The notes beneath the pieces were generated by a model. That model was not told where the DNA came from. It did not search any database and saw nothing but the letters and a program-made list of their open reading frames with translations. The position numbers and the translations under genes are program-made. Shown here in pieces: positions 55,660 through 64,000 of a stretch of DNA of 64,000 nt; position 1 is the first letter of the stretch, and every line of letters begins with the position of its first letter. Source of the DNA: Candidatus Omnitrophota bacterium (GTDB lineage: Bacteria > Hinthialibacterota > Hinthialibacteria > Hinthialibacterales > Hinthialibacteraceae); contig JABLXU010000019.1 of NCBI GenBank assembly GCA_013177805.1, positions 62,001-126,000 on the forward strand. The letters run 5' to 3'.

Positions 55660-58600
55660 TCATCCCCCCTTCTCCGGTCTGTTGATTTGAGTATCCCCCT
55701 TTGTCCGGATAAAGCTGATCGAGGTTTCCAGCCAACCGCCGCAACTGCAGCCACCGCCCCCTTCCGGCGATAGGACCATACCCCCGGCGGGGATCGTACT
55801 CAGCCAGCAGGCCGGGCGGATGCTGAACCAATTCGTCACGTCACCGGTTTTCACGTCCCACATCGAGATCGAACCCTGCTTGCCCCGGTACACCAACGCA
55901 CCAGGGGTGGCGGCAAAGGTGGCGCAACCGCCTTCATGAGGGGGCATGGCCTTGGTCACCAGAGTGCCATTTTTCACCTTGTACCCGCAGGGCCGCAAGT
56001 AAACGGTATCCCCCGCCACCGCGGGATGTTGCATATGCTGGCCGTGGTTATCGCTGATCCACGCGTGGCTGGCATGCCAAAGGGGCGCGCCGTCCTTCGC
56101 GCTGAATCCATAGAGGTGATAATTCGTCTTGGAAGAAGCGATCAGGAGGGTATCGTGGGAATGCAGGAGATAAAACACCACGATGCCGTCCTCCGTGTCG
56201 ACCGGCCTCTCCCATTCCAACCGGCCGGTCTCCGCGTCCAACGCCACGAGATATTGATTCAGCCACAACTCAGACAGGCCCACCTGACGGGAAGAAGATG
56301 CCTTGACAGCGGGATGCCGGCATTCCACGAAAAACACCCGGCCTTCGGCGATGGTGATGGTCGAATTGATAATCACTCCTTGGGAATACTGCCAGATCAA
56401 TCGCCCGTCACCCGGATTCACTGCGAACAGGTTGTCACTGCAGACCTTGTAGGTCACCGGGCCGGATGTCGCGTCCGCCCAGGCCTCATCAGATCCTCCC
56501 CAGAAATTCGTGTAAAAGTTCCCGGAGCGGACGGCGCTGCCGTATAAATAATCCCCTGCCCGCGCGATATATCCCCACTCATACGCGCCGTGCTCCTCCT
56601 CCGGGGGAGGCGGCACCTCGTAAACGGCGGTCAGATTCCCAGTGGCGGCGTCCCACCGCCAGGCATGATTGAGGACAGCGGTGTAGAGAAAATCCCCGTC
56701 CGCGCACCAATTGCCGCAATCGCGGGGCATGTTATACCGTTGGAGGGCGGGAATCTCCGCCGTCCACAAAATCGTCCCGTTGTAAGCGTCTTGCGTGATG
56801 ATCCGGTTGAGTCCTTGGGTAAACAACCGCCCCCGCGTAGAGAGAGGGGCGGGAGGCCGGGGATTGCGGTCCACCATGGCGTTGGGACCGGGCTTGCCGA
56901 TCCACTGCACCTCCAGCTCATCCGTCCGGGTCGCCCCCTGCAGATTATCATAACTGCTGGCGGCATTGTCGGGGTGGCCATACTGGTGCGTCCATTCTCC
57001 GCTGCCGGGAATCGGCGCGCGGGTGACTCGAATCCAATCGCCGCTTGCGTTTTCTAGCACCTTCACGGACAATCCGGCATCACGCAGTTCTTTTTGCCGG
57101 ATTTCGGTGGAGATTTTCCCCCCCGTGTCCGTCAACAGGGCGACTCCCCCGTACGGTTGCAACAGGCGGGCTAACTCCTGGGCTGGGATGTCCGGAAGTC
57201 CCGCTCCTTTTTTGGGAAGGCAAATAATCAAATTGGCGAGATAATTCGTAAAGGGCAACCGGGAGTACGATTCCACTTTCCTAGCCTGCGCCCGTACACC
57301 GTAAAGTCCCGCTCGTAAAAACTGCCGCCTCGCTTCATCCACCCGCCCGGCATCCGTATCCACCCCATGCACATACAGATTGCTCTGCCTCGCCAGCTCA
57401 TACACCAATTGGCCATGATCGGTCCCCAATACCAAGCAATACCCCTGGTTCACGCCGGATTCCCGCAAGAGGTCCCGCGCCAGCTGCGCGCAGGCTTCCG
57501 CCGTGGTGTCCGGTGGATAAGGCGATGGCCGTCCGGATATCGCGGGCAGGTTGTAATTGAATATCGTATCCATCTCGTATACGGGAGTGGTCCGGGTGGT
57601 ATCGCCCTCTCGAACTTTGATCAGGTAGGAATACTTAGTTCTGGGTGACAGACCCTGAAGACGGATTTCGTGGTCCGTTTTCAACGCGGCGTCTTCCACC
57701 CGGTTTTCCGAGGCGGACAATCGGCCGTATTCCACAATCGAGGGTGCCGGTTTCCCGGTTTTCCACCGGATAACCGCCGCGTCCGCCGCCGTGTATTGCA
57801 CATAGGGTCCCAAAGCCAATTTTCCGGAAAGGAGAAATTGATTTTTTTGGCTTTCATACGCCGCCCGGACTTCCCGTTCGGACAAAACGCGGTCAAACCA
57901 CCGGAGACGGTGAATTCTCCCGGAAAAATAATCGGTGGCCGCGCTCTCCTGCCCCAACTCCGCGCCGATCATCGCCGGATCAGCATAAGCGGAATCTGGG
58001 ACGCCTGGTATTCTGCTCCGGGCATCCAGTTCTCCATCGATGTAAATCCGCGCCTCGTTTCCGTCATAGGTTCCCGCTACGTGATACCACCGCTCGGTGA
58101 TCAAGCCGGTTTGGCTATGCACCACGGCCTCCGACGGACCGGTTGACAATCCGAAAGTGAACCGGAAATTGTCATACTTCAAACGCCACGATTGCGGTTG
58201 CTCCGGCTGAATCGGCGCGGATCCCGCGATCAATCCGCGCGCGCGGCCCGGATCGACATACACCCAGCCTTCCACCGTAAAACGGCTGCTGGAAAGGGGC
58301 TGGAGAGACCACGGTTCAATCGTGATCCGGTTGCGGCCGTCAAACACCAACGCGGAGGGATTTTGAACAAATCGCGGGCTTCCCTGGATAACTCCCGAAC
58401 GGCCATGGGACATATCCCGGATGTGTCCGTGCATCCCATCCACCGGTTCGAAACGCCAATCCGCCGCCGCGTTCCGCTTGGTTTCGAAACGCCACACTTC
58501 TCCCCGGGTGACAGTTCCATCCGCGGCGGCCGAATCGATCCGCCAGAAATAGGTTTTGCCTAATTCCAAAAGATCTGGCGCGTAGTGCCAATCCGTCACT

Positions 58601-59508
58601 TGGCTTTTCGGGGAGGATTCCTCCCGGACTGCCGCTTCTTCTGTTCCGATGACGATGAAATACGAAACCGCGTTCCGTCCTCCCCGCCAGCGCAAAATGA
58701 TGTCAGGATCGATTTCTGTCGCGCCGTCGGGCGGCATGGGCAAACTGGCTTGCAATCCGGCCTTGGAATCAAAACCCAACCCGGCCCGGCCCGCGGCGTG
58801 GATGTCCGCGGCCTCTTGGGCGCTGAGTACGCGCCGCCAAATCCCGATATCATCGAGGATTCCCGGAAAGCAACGGGGATACAGCAATGTGCCATCTTGG
58901 GCGATGACCGTGCTCAGGCCCGTGTCGATTGATCCCAAACCGGCGATATCCCGGCTGCCCAACGACACGCCGTCCTGATACAGCGTCATTTGACCATCCC
59001 GGTCGAACGTAACGGCGATATGATGCCAGTGGTTGTCATCGATCACGCCGCCGTCCATGTCCACCCGGCGGCGGCCGTCGGCCAGGTTGGCTTTCCAATG
59101 CCCTCCCCCGGTGGCAAAGATTCCCCATCCGGGATTACCCCCGCTTTTCCAGGCCTTGTTGCTGAGAATCGCGGGATCTTCTTTCCAGCCTTCGGTCTTG
59201 ATCCACAACGAGACCGAAAAGTCCGTGGATTCACCAAAATTCAACACCCCGGCGCGTCCCAACGACACGCAATCATCCACGCCATCGAACCGCAGCGCGT
59301 GGGAGCCGATAAGGCCCGGAACGAACACCGGCCCTTTGACCGCCCGGCCGTGAATCCCGTTGCCCGAGCTATCTTCCACCGTGTTGTCCAACCGCAAATG
59401 AACAAGCAGCCCGTCCGCCACATCCGCGCCGGCCGGCCAGGCGAACCCAGCCCATCCCGCCATCATGGCCCATCCGGCTAAACCCAAACACCAATGGAAC
59501 GAACGCAA
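55660..59508 (-). CDS. Secreted LamG - Fn3 - LamG - Fn3 - methyltransferase-like - PQQ propeller protein
   Basis: The start is set at a TTG (59508), five bases after GGGGAGG and just before the signal peptide (RSFHWCLGLAGWAMMAGWAG); the longer ATG frame has no such support. Of 1282 residues, about 30-245 and 350-560 are LamG/concanavalin-like domains (LVHLRLDNTVEDSSGNGIHG, DNHWHHIAVTFDRDGQMTLY, FTVEGWVYVDPGRARG). Fn3/PAP-like strands follow each of them. Residues about 670-830 look like a Rossmann methyltransferase (GYCLVLGTDHGQLVYELARQ, LYVHGVDTDAGRVDEARRQF). The last 450 residues are a PQQ-type propeller (NRIITQDAYNGTILWTAEIP, YLVALDAETGRLEWERPVDT). A methyltransferase fold in an exported protein suggests a recycled, non-catalytic or sugar-redox role. 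Related in style to the protein at the right edge. Confidence 0.92.
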   Translation of the reverse strand: MRSFHWCLGLAGWAMMAGWAGFAWPAGADVADGLLVHLRLDNTVEDSSGNGIHGRAVKGPVFVPGLIGSHALRFDGVDDCVSLGRAGVLNFGESTDFSVSLWIKTEGWKEDPAILSNKAWKSGGNPGWGIFATGGGHWKANLADGRRRVDMDGGVIDDNHWHHIAVTFDRDGQMTLYQDGVSLGSRDIAGLGSIDTGLSTVIAQDGTLLYPRCFPGILDDIGIWRRVLSAQEAADIHAAGRAGLGFDSKAGLQASLPMPPDGATEIDPDIILRWRGGRNAVSYFIVIGTEEAAVREESSPKSQVTDWHYAPDLLELGKTYFWRIDSAAADGTVTRGEVWRFETKRNAAADWRFEPVDGMHGHIRDMSHGRSGVIQGSPRFVQNPSALVFDGRNRITIEPWSLQPLSSSRFTVEGWVYVDPGRARGLIAGSAPIQPEQPQSWRLKYDNFRFTFGLSTGPSEAVVHSQTGLITERWYHVAGTYDGNEARIYIDGELDARSRIPGVPDSAYADPAMIGAELGQESAATDYFSGRIHRLRWFDRVLSEREVRAAYESQKNQFLLSGKLALGPYVQYTAADAAVIRWKTGKPAPSIVEYGRLSASENRVEDAALKTDHEIRLQGLSPRTKYSYLIKVREGDTTRTTPVYEMDTIFNYNLPAISGRPSPYPPDTTAEACAQLARDLLRESGVNQGYCLVLGTDHGQLVYELARQSNLYVHGVDTDAGRVDEARRQFLRAGLYGVRAQARKVESYSRLPFTNYLANLIICLPKKGAGLPDIPAQELARLLQPYGGVALLTDTGGKISTEIRQKELRDAGLSVKVLENASGDWIRVTRAPIPGSGEWTHQYGHPDNAASSYDNLQGATRTDELEVQWIGKPGPNAMVDRNPRPPAPLSTRGRLFTQGLNRIITQDAYNGTILWTAEIPALQRYNMPRDCGNWCADGDFLYTAVLNHAWRWDAATGNLTAVYEVPPPPEEEHGAYEWGYIARAGDYLYGSAVRSGNFYTNFWGGSDEAWADATSGPVTYKVCSDNLFAVNPGDGRLIWQYSQGVIINSTITIAEGRVFFVECRHPAVKASSSRQVGLSELWLNQYLVALDAETGRLEWERPVDTEDGIVVFYLLHSHDTLLIASSKTNYHLYGFSAKDGAPLWHASHAWISDNHGQHMQHPAVAGDTVYLRPCGYKVKNGTLVTKAMPPHEGGCATFAATPGALVYRGKQGSISMWDVKTGDVTNWFSIRPACWLSTIPAGGMVLSPEGGGGCSCGGWLETSISFIRTKGDTQINRPEKGG

Positions 59509-59840
59509 AATAACCTCCCCGCCAATCCGCGGCGATGAATCCATTCCGGATTGATTTCCTCTAAACCACCATTCAACTGGACGCAATTCGGCGAGAAAAA
59601 ACAGAGGGTTAAAAGATATTTTGTCATATATTTTGCCATCCGAAGTAATTTGTACTGCCCTTCCCGCATTCCTCCCCTTCTAGGAGAGAGCCAGGGTGAG
59701 GGGGCATTGTTCCATCCTGAAATCCGGGCATCCTCTCCATCCGAACTGTAATTCCCCCCGCTCTTCTAAAATTCTTCCTTCTCAGATTCCCTTCCCCCAA
59801 GTGGAATTCCGGATAATCCACAGGTCCTTTCCGCCGCAAT
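59509..59840. other. Intergenic region with repeat copy 7
   Basis: A 332-base gap. Around 59656-59720 lies a reverse-oriented copy of the dispersed repeat: CCTCCCCTTCTAGGAGAGAG then CCAGGGTGAGGGGGCATTG. The part around 59590-59650 is AT-rich and is a candidate promoter zone for the LamG-PQQ gene. No gene is recognised. Confidence 0.5.
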
Positions 59841-60203
59841 TCAGAGATGCTCATTGATGAGTTTATACAGGGTCAACAGTTCTTTCCCATGCTCGATGGC
59901 TTTTTCGGCCCGCAGCCGGTGAACGATCGTTTCGTTCGAAATCCCCATCTGGTCCAACAACGCCCGGGCGTCATGCCACGTGGGCAGCCAAACCAAGGAG
60001 GCCTGGAGGAGAGAAACTCTTTCCGGCCGCCGGGCGAACTGCTCGAGGTCGTGAATCAGATGGACTTTTTCCTGGAAGGGTGTGGGGGCTTCAATCATCC
60101 CCGCCTCGTCCCACACGTAATGCCCCGGGCGTGGCTCCCAATTCAATCCTTTACGTTTCAATTCGATCGCGTAGCGGATCTCTTCGTCGGTGAATCGCAT
60201 CAT
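59841..60203 (-). CDS. Conserved-looking small soluble protein, unknown function
   Basis: A 120-residue protein without signal or membrane span, starting at two adjacent ATG codons (60203, 60200) after CGGGAT. It begins MMRFTDEEIRYAIELKRKGL, followed by NWEPRPGHYVWDEAGMIEAP and PFQEKVHLIHDLEQFARRPE, and ends in a helix-rich part with LLQASLVWLPTWHDARALLD. The codon usage and the regular helix pattern argue that it is real. The compact all-helix layout with conserved-looking Trp and His residues is seen in unnamed proteins of environmental bacteria, but I cannot assign a family or a function. It is divergent from the Gfo/Idh/MocA gene. Confidence 0.8.
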   Translation of the reverse strand: MMRFTDEEIRYAIELKRKGLNWEPRPGHYVWDEAGMIEAPTPFQEKVHLIHDLEQFARRPERVSLLQASLVWLPTWHDARALLDQMGISNETIVHRLRAEKAIEHGKELLTLYKLINEHL

Positions 60204-60507
60204 GATCCCGGCTCATCAATTCTTCAGATAATTTCTCCAATGCTATATTAAACCGGATCCGATTGGATTGATATAGTTAAGTTTCTAAATCACACTGAAA
60301 AAGGAAATGGCGGGATTTTGACGGACTGCTCTATGCGTTTACCCAGCGGCGCGCCACCATGGGCTGCATATCACGGGTATTGATACTCTCTGGTTGATTG
60401 ACATTCGCGTACGGCTTCGGGAGAATGAATCCATTCTGGTTTGTGTTCCGGCATCCAGTAATCCCTCCGGATTTCAAGTCCATCCGGAACATGAAAAGGA
60501 GCCTCTT
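60204..60507. other. Divergent intergenic region
   Basis: A 304-base gap that must carry promoters for the minus-strand small gene and for the plus-strand oxidoreductase gene. It is AT-rich near 60240-60300 and GC-richer later. An open frame continues upstream of the oxidoreductase start but shows no conserved sequence. Confidence 0.5.
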
Positions 60508-61791
60508 ATGCACCGGCGCGGTTTTTTGAAATATTCCACGGCCCTGGCGGGCGTGTCACTCATCGGGAATTCATCTTCTTGGGCGGGCGCGAACGACCGG
60601 ATCCGTGTGGGAATTATCGGCCTGGGCGGGCGGGGCGGTGACTTAATGAAATCCGCCGCGTCGCTGGCGGGCGTGGAGGTCGCGGCGCTGGCCGACCCTG
60701 ACAAGCGGCGCGCGGCCAAGAACGCGGAGGATTTAGAAAAAGCCACCGGCCAGGCGCCCGAACAGCACCAGGATCTCCGCAAGATTTTGGAAGATCAAAC
60801 CATTGACGCGGTCAGTATCGCCACCTGCAACCACTGGCACGCGCTGGCCACTATTTGGGCCTGCCAGGCGGGTAAGCATGTGTATGTCGAAAAGCCGGTT
60901 TCGCACAATCTTTTCGAAGGGCGGCAGATGGTTAAGGCGGCCCGGAAATACAACCGCGTGGTGCAGGGCGGCACGCAACGCCGTTCCTCCGGCCTGTTCC
61001 GGAAGGCGGTGGAGCTTCTGCATGAAGGGACGATCGGGGATATCTACATGTCCCGCGCCTTGGTATTCGGCGCGCGGGATTCCATCGGCTTCGCGCAGCC
61101 CAAGCCAGTGCCGGAGTGGCTGAATTACGAGATGTGGCTGGGGCCCGCGCCCGAGCAGCCGTACCACGAGAACCTGGTGCATTACAACTGGCATTGGTTC
61201 TGGGATTTTGGCAACGGCGACCTGGGGAACAACGGCAGCCACATTCTCGATGTGATCCGGTGGGGCATCCGGAAAGGCTTGCCGGTGAAGATCCACTCCA
61301 CCGGCGGGCGGTACGGCTACAAGGACCAGGGCCAGACGCCCAACACGCAGGTCGTCACGTATGAATTCGACGATGGGACGATCCTCAGTTGCGAGGTCCG
61401 GGGGTTGTACACCAATCCCGAGGCGCATGGCATCCGCTGGGGCGGCATGTTTTATGGATCAAAGGGCTACCTGGCCATCAGCGACGAAAAATATGAACTC
61501 TTTCAGGGCCGCAACACCCAGCCCGAGCCGGATCAGGGCGTGCTTGAATCAGAAGATCACTATAAAAATTTCATCGACGCGGTCCGCGCCGGCGATCCGG
61601 AGAAACTCAACGGCGAGATCGAGCAGATCTACCTCTCCTGCGCCTTTTGTTTACTGGGCAACATCTCGTACCGCCTGAGGCGCGAGGTCCACTTCGATCC
61701 CGCCACGGAAACGTTCCCCGGCGACGAGGAAGCCAACCGGATGCTCACGCGCGAGTACCGCAAGCCCTTTGTGGTTCCTGACGAGGTGTGA
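60508..61791 (+). CDS. Tat-exported Gfo/Idh/MocA-family oxidoreductase
   Basis: The start is ATG 60508 with AAAGGAG before it; the leader MHRRGFLKYSTALAGVSLIG is a twin-arginine signal. Residues about 35-155 form the Rossmann fold: IRVGIIGLGGRGGDLMKSAA, GVEVAALADPDKRRAAKNAE, VSIATCNHWHALATIWACQA and the family EKP motif in GKHVYVEKPVSHN. The C-terminal beta-sheet domain contains NGSHILDVIRWGIRKGLPVK and VTYEFDDGTILSCEVRGLYT. Such enzymes bind NAD(P), possibly loaded before export, and oxidise or reduce sugars or inositols. This 427-residue form belongs to the group common in Planctomycetes and relatives. The DUF6807 gene follows after three bases, a recurring pairing in sugar-degrading clusters. 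Confidence 0.95.
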   Translation: MHRRGFLKYSTALAGVSLIGNSSSWAGANDRIRVGIIGLGGRGGDLMKSAASLAGVEVAALADPDKRRAAKNAEDLEKATGQAPEQHQDLRKILEDQTIDAVSIATCNHWHALATIWACQAGKHVYVEKPVSHNLFEGRQMVKAARKYNRVVQGGTQRRSSGLFRKAVELLHEGTIGDIYMSRALVFGARDSIGFAQPKPVPEWLNYEMWLGPAPEQPYHENLVHYNWHWFWDFGNGDLGNNGSHILDVIRWGIRKGLPVKIHSTGGRYGYKDQGQTPNTQVVTYEFDDGTILSCEVRGLYTNPEAHGIRWGGMFYGSKGYLAISDEKYELFQGRNTQPEPDQGVLESEDHYKNFIDAVRAGDPEKLNGEIEQIYLSCAFCLLGNISYRLRREVHFDPATETFPGDEEANRMLTREYRKPFVVPDEV

Positions 61792-61794
61792 AGA

Positions 61795-62727
61795 ATGCCG
61801 GTTTACTTCAAGGTACTCGCATTCCTGATAGTGGCCGCGTTGCCGGCGTGGACGCAAGAGACATTGCCGAACGCCAAGCCGGTACCCGAATGCCAGGTCA
61901 TCCCGCTGCCGTATGAGCAGGCCTCGTTTCAATTCGAGGGGAAGGAACTCACCCGGTATCATTACGGGTCCGCGTTGCGGCGGCCGTTTTGGTTTCCGGT
62001 CATCGGCCCGTCGGGAATTCCGCTCACCCGCATGGGGCATCCGCGTGATCCGCAAGGCCACAAGCATCACAACTCGGTGTGGATTTCACACAACAACGTG
62101 AATGGCGTGGATTTCTGGGCCGACACGGGATCGGGCCGGATCGCCCAGCGCCGGATTGTAGAATTCGAGGATGGCATTCGCGAGGCCCGGACCGTCACCG
62201 AAAACGATTGGCTCGACGAGTCCACGGGCCGGGTGCTGATGCGCGAAACGCGCACGGCCACCATGCAGGTACTGAATGACGGCGAATGGATGTTGCTCAT
62301 CGAGCTGGTCCTCCAGCCGGACGGAACCGAGGTGGTGCTGGGGCAATCCCCCTTTGGGCTGATCGGCGTGCGGATGGCTAAGACCATCGGCGTGAACGAC
62401 GGCGGGGGGATGATCCGCAACTCCGAGGGGAACATCGATGAGAAGGAAGTATTCTGGAAAAAAGCCAAGTGGGTGGATTATTCCGGGCCGGTTACGAAGG
62501 AAACCGTGGAGGGGATCACCCTCTTTGATCATCCGGACAATCCCAATTTTCCTGCGAGTTTTCACGTCCGCGACGACGGCTGGATGGGCGCTTCGTTGAC
62601 GCACGAGGCCACGCGGATCATTCCAAGCGGTGAGAAACTCACCCTGCGTTACGGATTCTATGTTCACCGGGATTTGAAACCGTTGCCCGGGATCGAGTTG
62701 CGATGGAAGGAGTTTGCTGGGAGGTAG
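61795..62727 (+). CDS. DUF6807 (PmoA-like) family exported protein
   Basis: The gene begins three bases after the oxidoreductase stop, so the two are translated from one message. A signal peptide (FKVLAFLIVAALPAWTQE) leads into the DUF6807 domain: RRPFWFPVIGPSGIPLTRM, the His-rich GHPRDPQGHKHHNSVWISHN, VNGVDFWADTGSGRIAQRRI, LQPDGTEVVLGQSPFGLIGV and RMAKTI, and DHPDNPNFPASFHVRDDGWM. The family is often annotated as methane oxygenase PmoA by name transfer, but it has no relation to the membrane enzyme. Members usually lie with Gfo/Idh/MocA oxidoreductases and are thought to act on carbohydrates. At 310 residues it is full length. Confidence 0.92.
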   Translation: MPVYFKVLAFLIVAALPAWTQETLPNAKPVPECQVIPLPYEQASFQFEGKELTRYHYGSALRRPFWFPVIGPSGIPLTRMGHPRDPQGHKHHNSVWISHNNVNGVDFWADTGSGRIAQRRIVEFEDGIREARTVTENDWLDESTGRVLMRETRTATMQVLNDGEWMLLIELVLQPDGTEVVLGQSPFGLIGVRMAKTIGVNDGGGMIRNSEGNIDEKEVFWKKAKWVDYSGPVTKETVEGITLFDHPDNPNFPASFHVRDDGWMGASLTHEATRIIPSGEKLTLRYGFYVHRDLKPLPGIELRWKEFAGR

Positions 62728-62804
62728 CGGAAAGCCTGTAAAATCATTCCGAATGGAGATCTTCTGCAAAGCGTAGCAGGAGGCACGGCCGTGTACGCGA
62801 ATGA

Positions 62805-62900
62805 ATGGGAGCGCGAACCCATTTTCGCTCCCTTTGGGAGAAAGTCAGAGTGAGGGCAGCCCTGAAAAGGCGAAATTCATCCCTCCTCTGCAATCGAGTA
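62805..62900. repeat. Dispersed intergenic palindromic repeat, copy 8
   Basis: CGCTCCCTTTGGGAGAAAGT, GTGAGGGCAGCCCTGAAAAG and GCGAAATTCATCCC, then GCAATCGAGTAA. This is the best-preserved long form, matching 1150-1210 in the same orientation and 13751-13815 in reverse. Confidence 0.7.
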
Positions 62901-62935
62901 ACCCGTGGCGATCGAAATGATATAGGAGCCTTTTT

Positions 62936-64000
62936 ATGAAATGGATCCCACTCTCCTGCGGATGGTTCGCAGCACTTGGACTTCTGATATGCCTCCCGGC
63001 CCGCGCGGAAGACTGGCCGGCGTACCGGCATGACAATTACCGGAGCGGGGTTACAGGGGAATCGCTGGACGTGAAGCACCTCGAGAAATCCTGGGTATAC
63101 ACCTCGCCGGTTCCACCCCAGCCCGCGTGGGAAGGACCGGCGAAATGGGACGCTTACGCGAACATCAAGGGCTTGAAGTCGATGCGGGATTATGACTCGG
63201 TCTTCTACACTATTGTGGTGGGCGGCATGTTGTATTTCGGCTCCACCGCGGATGATGCAGTCCATGCCCTGGATGCCCGCACGGGGGAAGAAAAGTGGAC
63301 CTATATCACCGATGGCGCTGTCCGGATCGCGCCCGCGTGGTGGGATGGCCGGTTGTATTTCAGTTCGGATGACGGGCACGCGTATTGTCTCGACGCCGAA
63401 ACCGGCGCGTTGCTCTGGAAATACGCGCCGGTTCCCCCGGGCGATTTGACCCCAAGCAATGGCAAGATGATTCCGTTGTGGCCGTGCCGGTCGGGCGTGC
63501 TGGTGGAAGAAGGCATCGCCTATTTCACCGCGGCGCTGTTGCCATGGAAAGAATCCTATCTCTGCGCGGTGGACGCGAAGACCGGCAAGATCGAAGGCCC
63601 CGGCTCGTTCAAAGTTTCACGTGAACACGGGACCATGGAAGGGGCGCTGTTGGCCACCGCGGAGAAGATCTACGTTCCGCAAGGGCGGCGTCCGCCCCTG
63701 GTGTTCCACCGGAAAACCGGGGCGTTCGAAGGCACCCTGGGCAGCGGGGGCGGTGTCTTCGCCTTCATCACCCCGGATCAGCATTTCTTTCACGGGCCCG
63801 GCAACAAAACGGGATGGATCGAAGACACCCACGCGCAAACCCGCGACGCCTTCGCGCGGTTTGACGACGCCCAATGCATGGTGATCCACGGCAACACCGC
63901 CTACGTGGCGAAAAACGAAATCCTCTTCGCGATGGACCGGGAAAAGCGGACTATCCATTGGCAGGTTCCTTGTCCCGATCCGCGCGCCTTGATCCTGGCC
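62936..64000 (+). CDS. Exported PQQ-like beta-propeller protein, 3' end missing
   Basis: The ATG at 62936 follows TAGGAG; the frame stays open for 355 codons to the window edge. A signal peptide (GWFAALGLLICLPARAEDWP) is followed by the standard opening AYRHDNYRSGVTGESL and propeller blades with AxDxxTGxxxW motifs: AVHALDARTGEEKWTYITDG, AYCLDAETGALLWKYAPVP, LCAVDAKTGKIEGPGSFKV and ILFAMDREKRTIHWQVP. These are PQQ_2/BamB-like repeats, here probably without PQQ. It follows the Gfo/Idh/MocA-DUF6807 pair and may complete a sugar-oxidation or surface function. Comparison with the gene at 55660-59508 suggests that the missing half could contain a methyltransferase-like domain; this is inference. 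Confidence 0.9.
   Translation, partial: MKWIPLSCGWFAALGLLICLPARAEDWPAYRHDNYRSGVTGESLDVKHLEKSWVYTSPVPPQPAWEGPAKWDAYANIKGLKSMRDYDSVFYTIVVGGMLYFGSTADDAVHALDARTGEEKWTYITDGAVRIAPAWWDGRLYFSSDDGHAYCLDAETGALLWKYAPVPPGDLTPSNGKMIPLWPCRSGVLVEEGIAYFTAALLPWKESYLCAVDAKTGKIEGPGSFKVSREHGTMEGALLATAEKIYVPQGRRPPLVFHRKTGAFEGTLGSGGGVFAFITPDQHFFHGPGNKTGWIEDTHAQTRDAFARFDDAQCMVIHGNTAYVAKNEILFAMDREKRTIHWQVPCPDPRALILA

Noticed and set aside
61795-62727. Particulate methane monooxygenase subunit
   Set aside because: The PmoA label of DUF6807 is an annotation artefact; the protein is exported and lacks the polytopic membrane architecture.

Overview
The window is a dense, mixed-strand bacterial chromosome segment with about 43 supported protein genes, two tRNA genes and no phage, plasmid, IS or CRISPR signature. 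The gene set suggests a free-living, flagellated, diderm heterotroph from an uncultivated lineage of the Planctomycetes / Sumerlaeota / Hydrogenedentota / Omnitrophota style. The basis is very large secreted multidomain proteins (LamG, PQQ propeller, VCBS/UnbV, carboxypeptidase-regulatory repeats), Tat-exported Gfo/Idh/MocA and DUF6807 genes, orphan pseudopilins, a LolA-like domain and a lipobox protein. I cannot fix the phylum from sequence alone.

Layout. 1-4.5 kb: end of a GH32 fructosidase, a secreted protein, a TPR-methyltransferase and a small TPR protein. 4.6-10.3 kb: flgK-flgL encoding unusually large hook-junction proteins. 10.6-13.7 kb: TSUP transporter, TatD nuclease, then an AT-richer patch with an orphan pseudopilin and an exported TsaA-fold protein. 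13.9-17.3 kb: HDOD protein, HU/IHF protein and a membrane PAS protein with a decayed kinase end. 17.8-25.8 kb: a 1357-aa exported protein ending in a propeller-like repeat, an HU/IHF-Asp23 pair, initiator tRNA, eno-ftsB and a membrane protein. 26-31 kb: GT2 and GT39-like glycosyltransferases, a small TolB-like protein, a 72-bp tandem repeat and nadC. 31-38.5 kb: TPR-VCBS-UnbV protein, adenosine deaminase, GNAT-HNH pair, tRNA-Arg and ApbE. 38.6-46 kb: DUF3142 plus a secreted TPR protein, then a 1298-aa regulatory-domain repeat protein. 46-52.6 kb: an atypical receiver, a hybrid sensor kinase, an agarase-like glycoside hydrolase and a second QPRTase-like gene. 53-64 kb: second pseudopilin, a lipoprotein, a LamG-LamG-methyltransferase-PQQ protein, Gfo/Idh/MocA plus DUF6807, and a PQQ protein running off the right edge.

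Common threads are polysaccharide and sugar handling outside the cytoplasm (GH32, agarase-like GH, Gfo/Idh/MocA, DUF6807, PQQ and LamG proteins), signalling (HDOD, PAS, hybrid kinase, receiver) and a few housekeeping genes. A dispersed intergenic palindromic repeat occurs at least eight times, on both strands, between genes.

I found no clear undescribed defence or biosynthetic system. The most unusual items are the modular inserts in FlgK and FlgL, the terminal IARD repeat domain of the 1357-aa protein, the divergent second quinolinate phosphoribosyltransferase, the exported TsaA-domain protein and the decayed sensor kinase.
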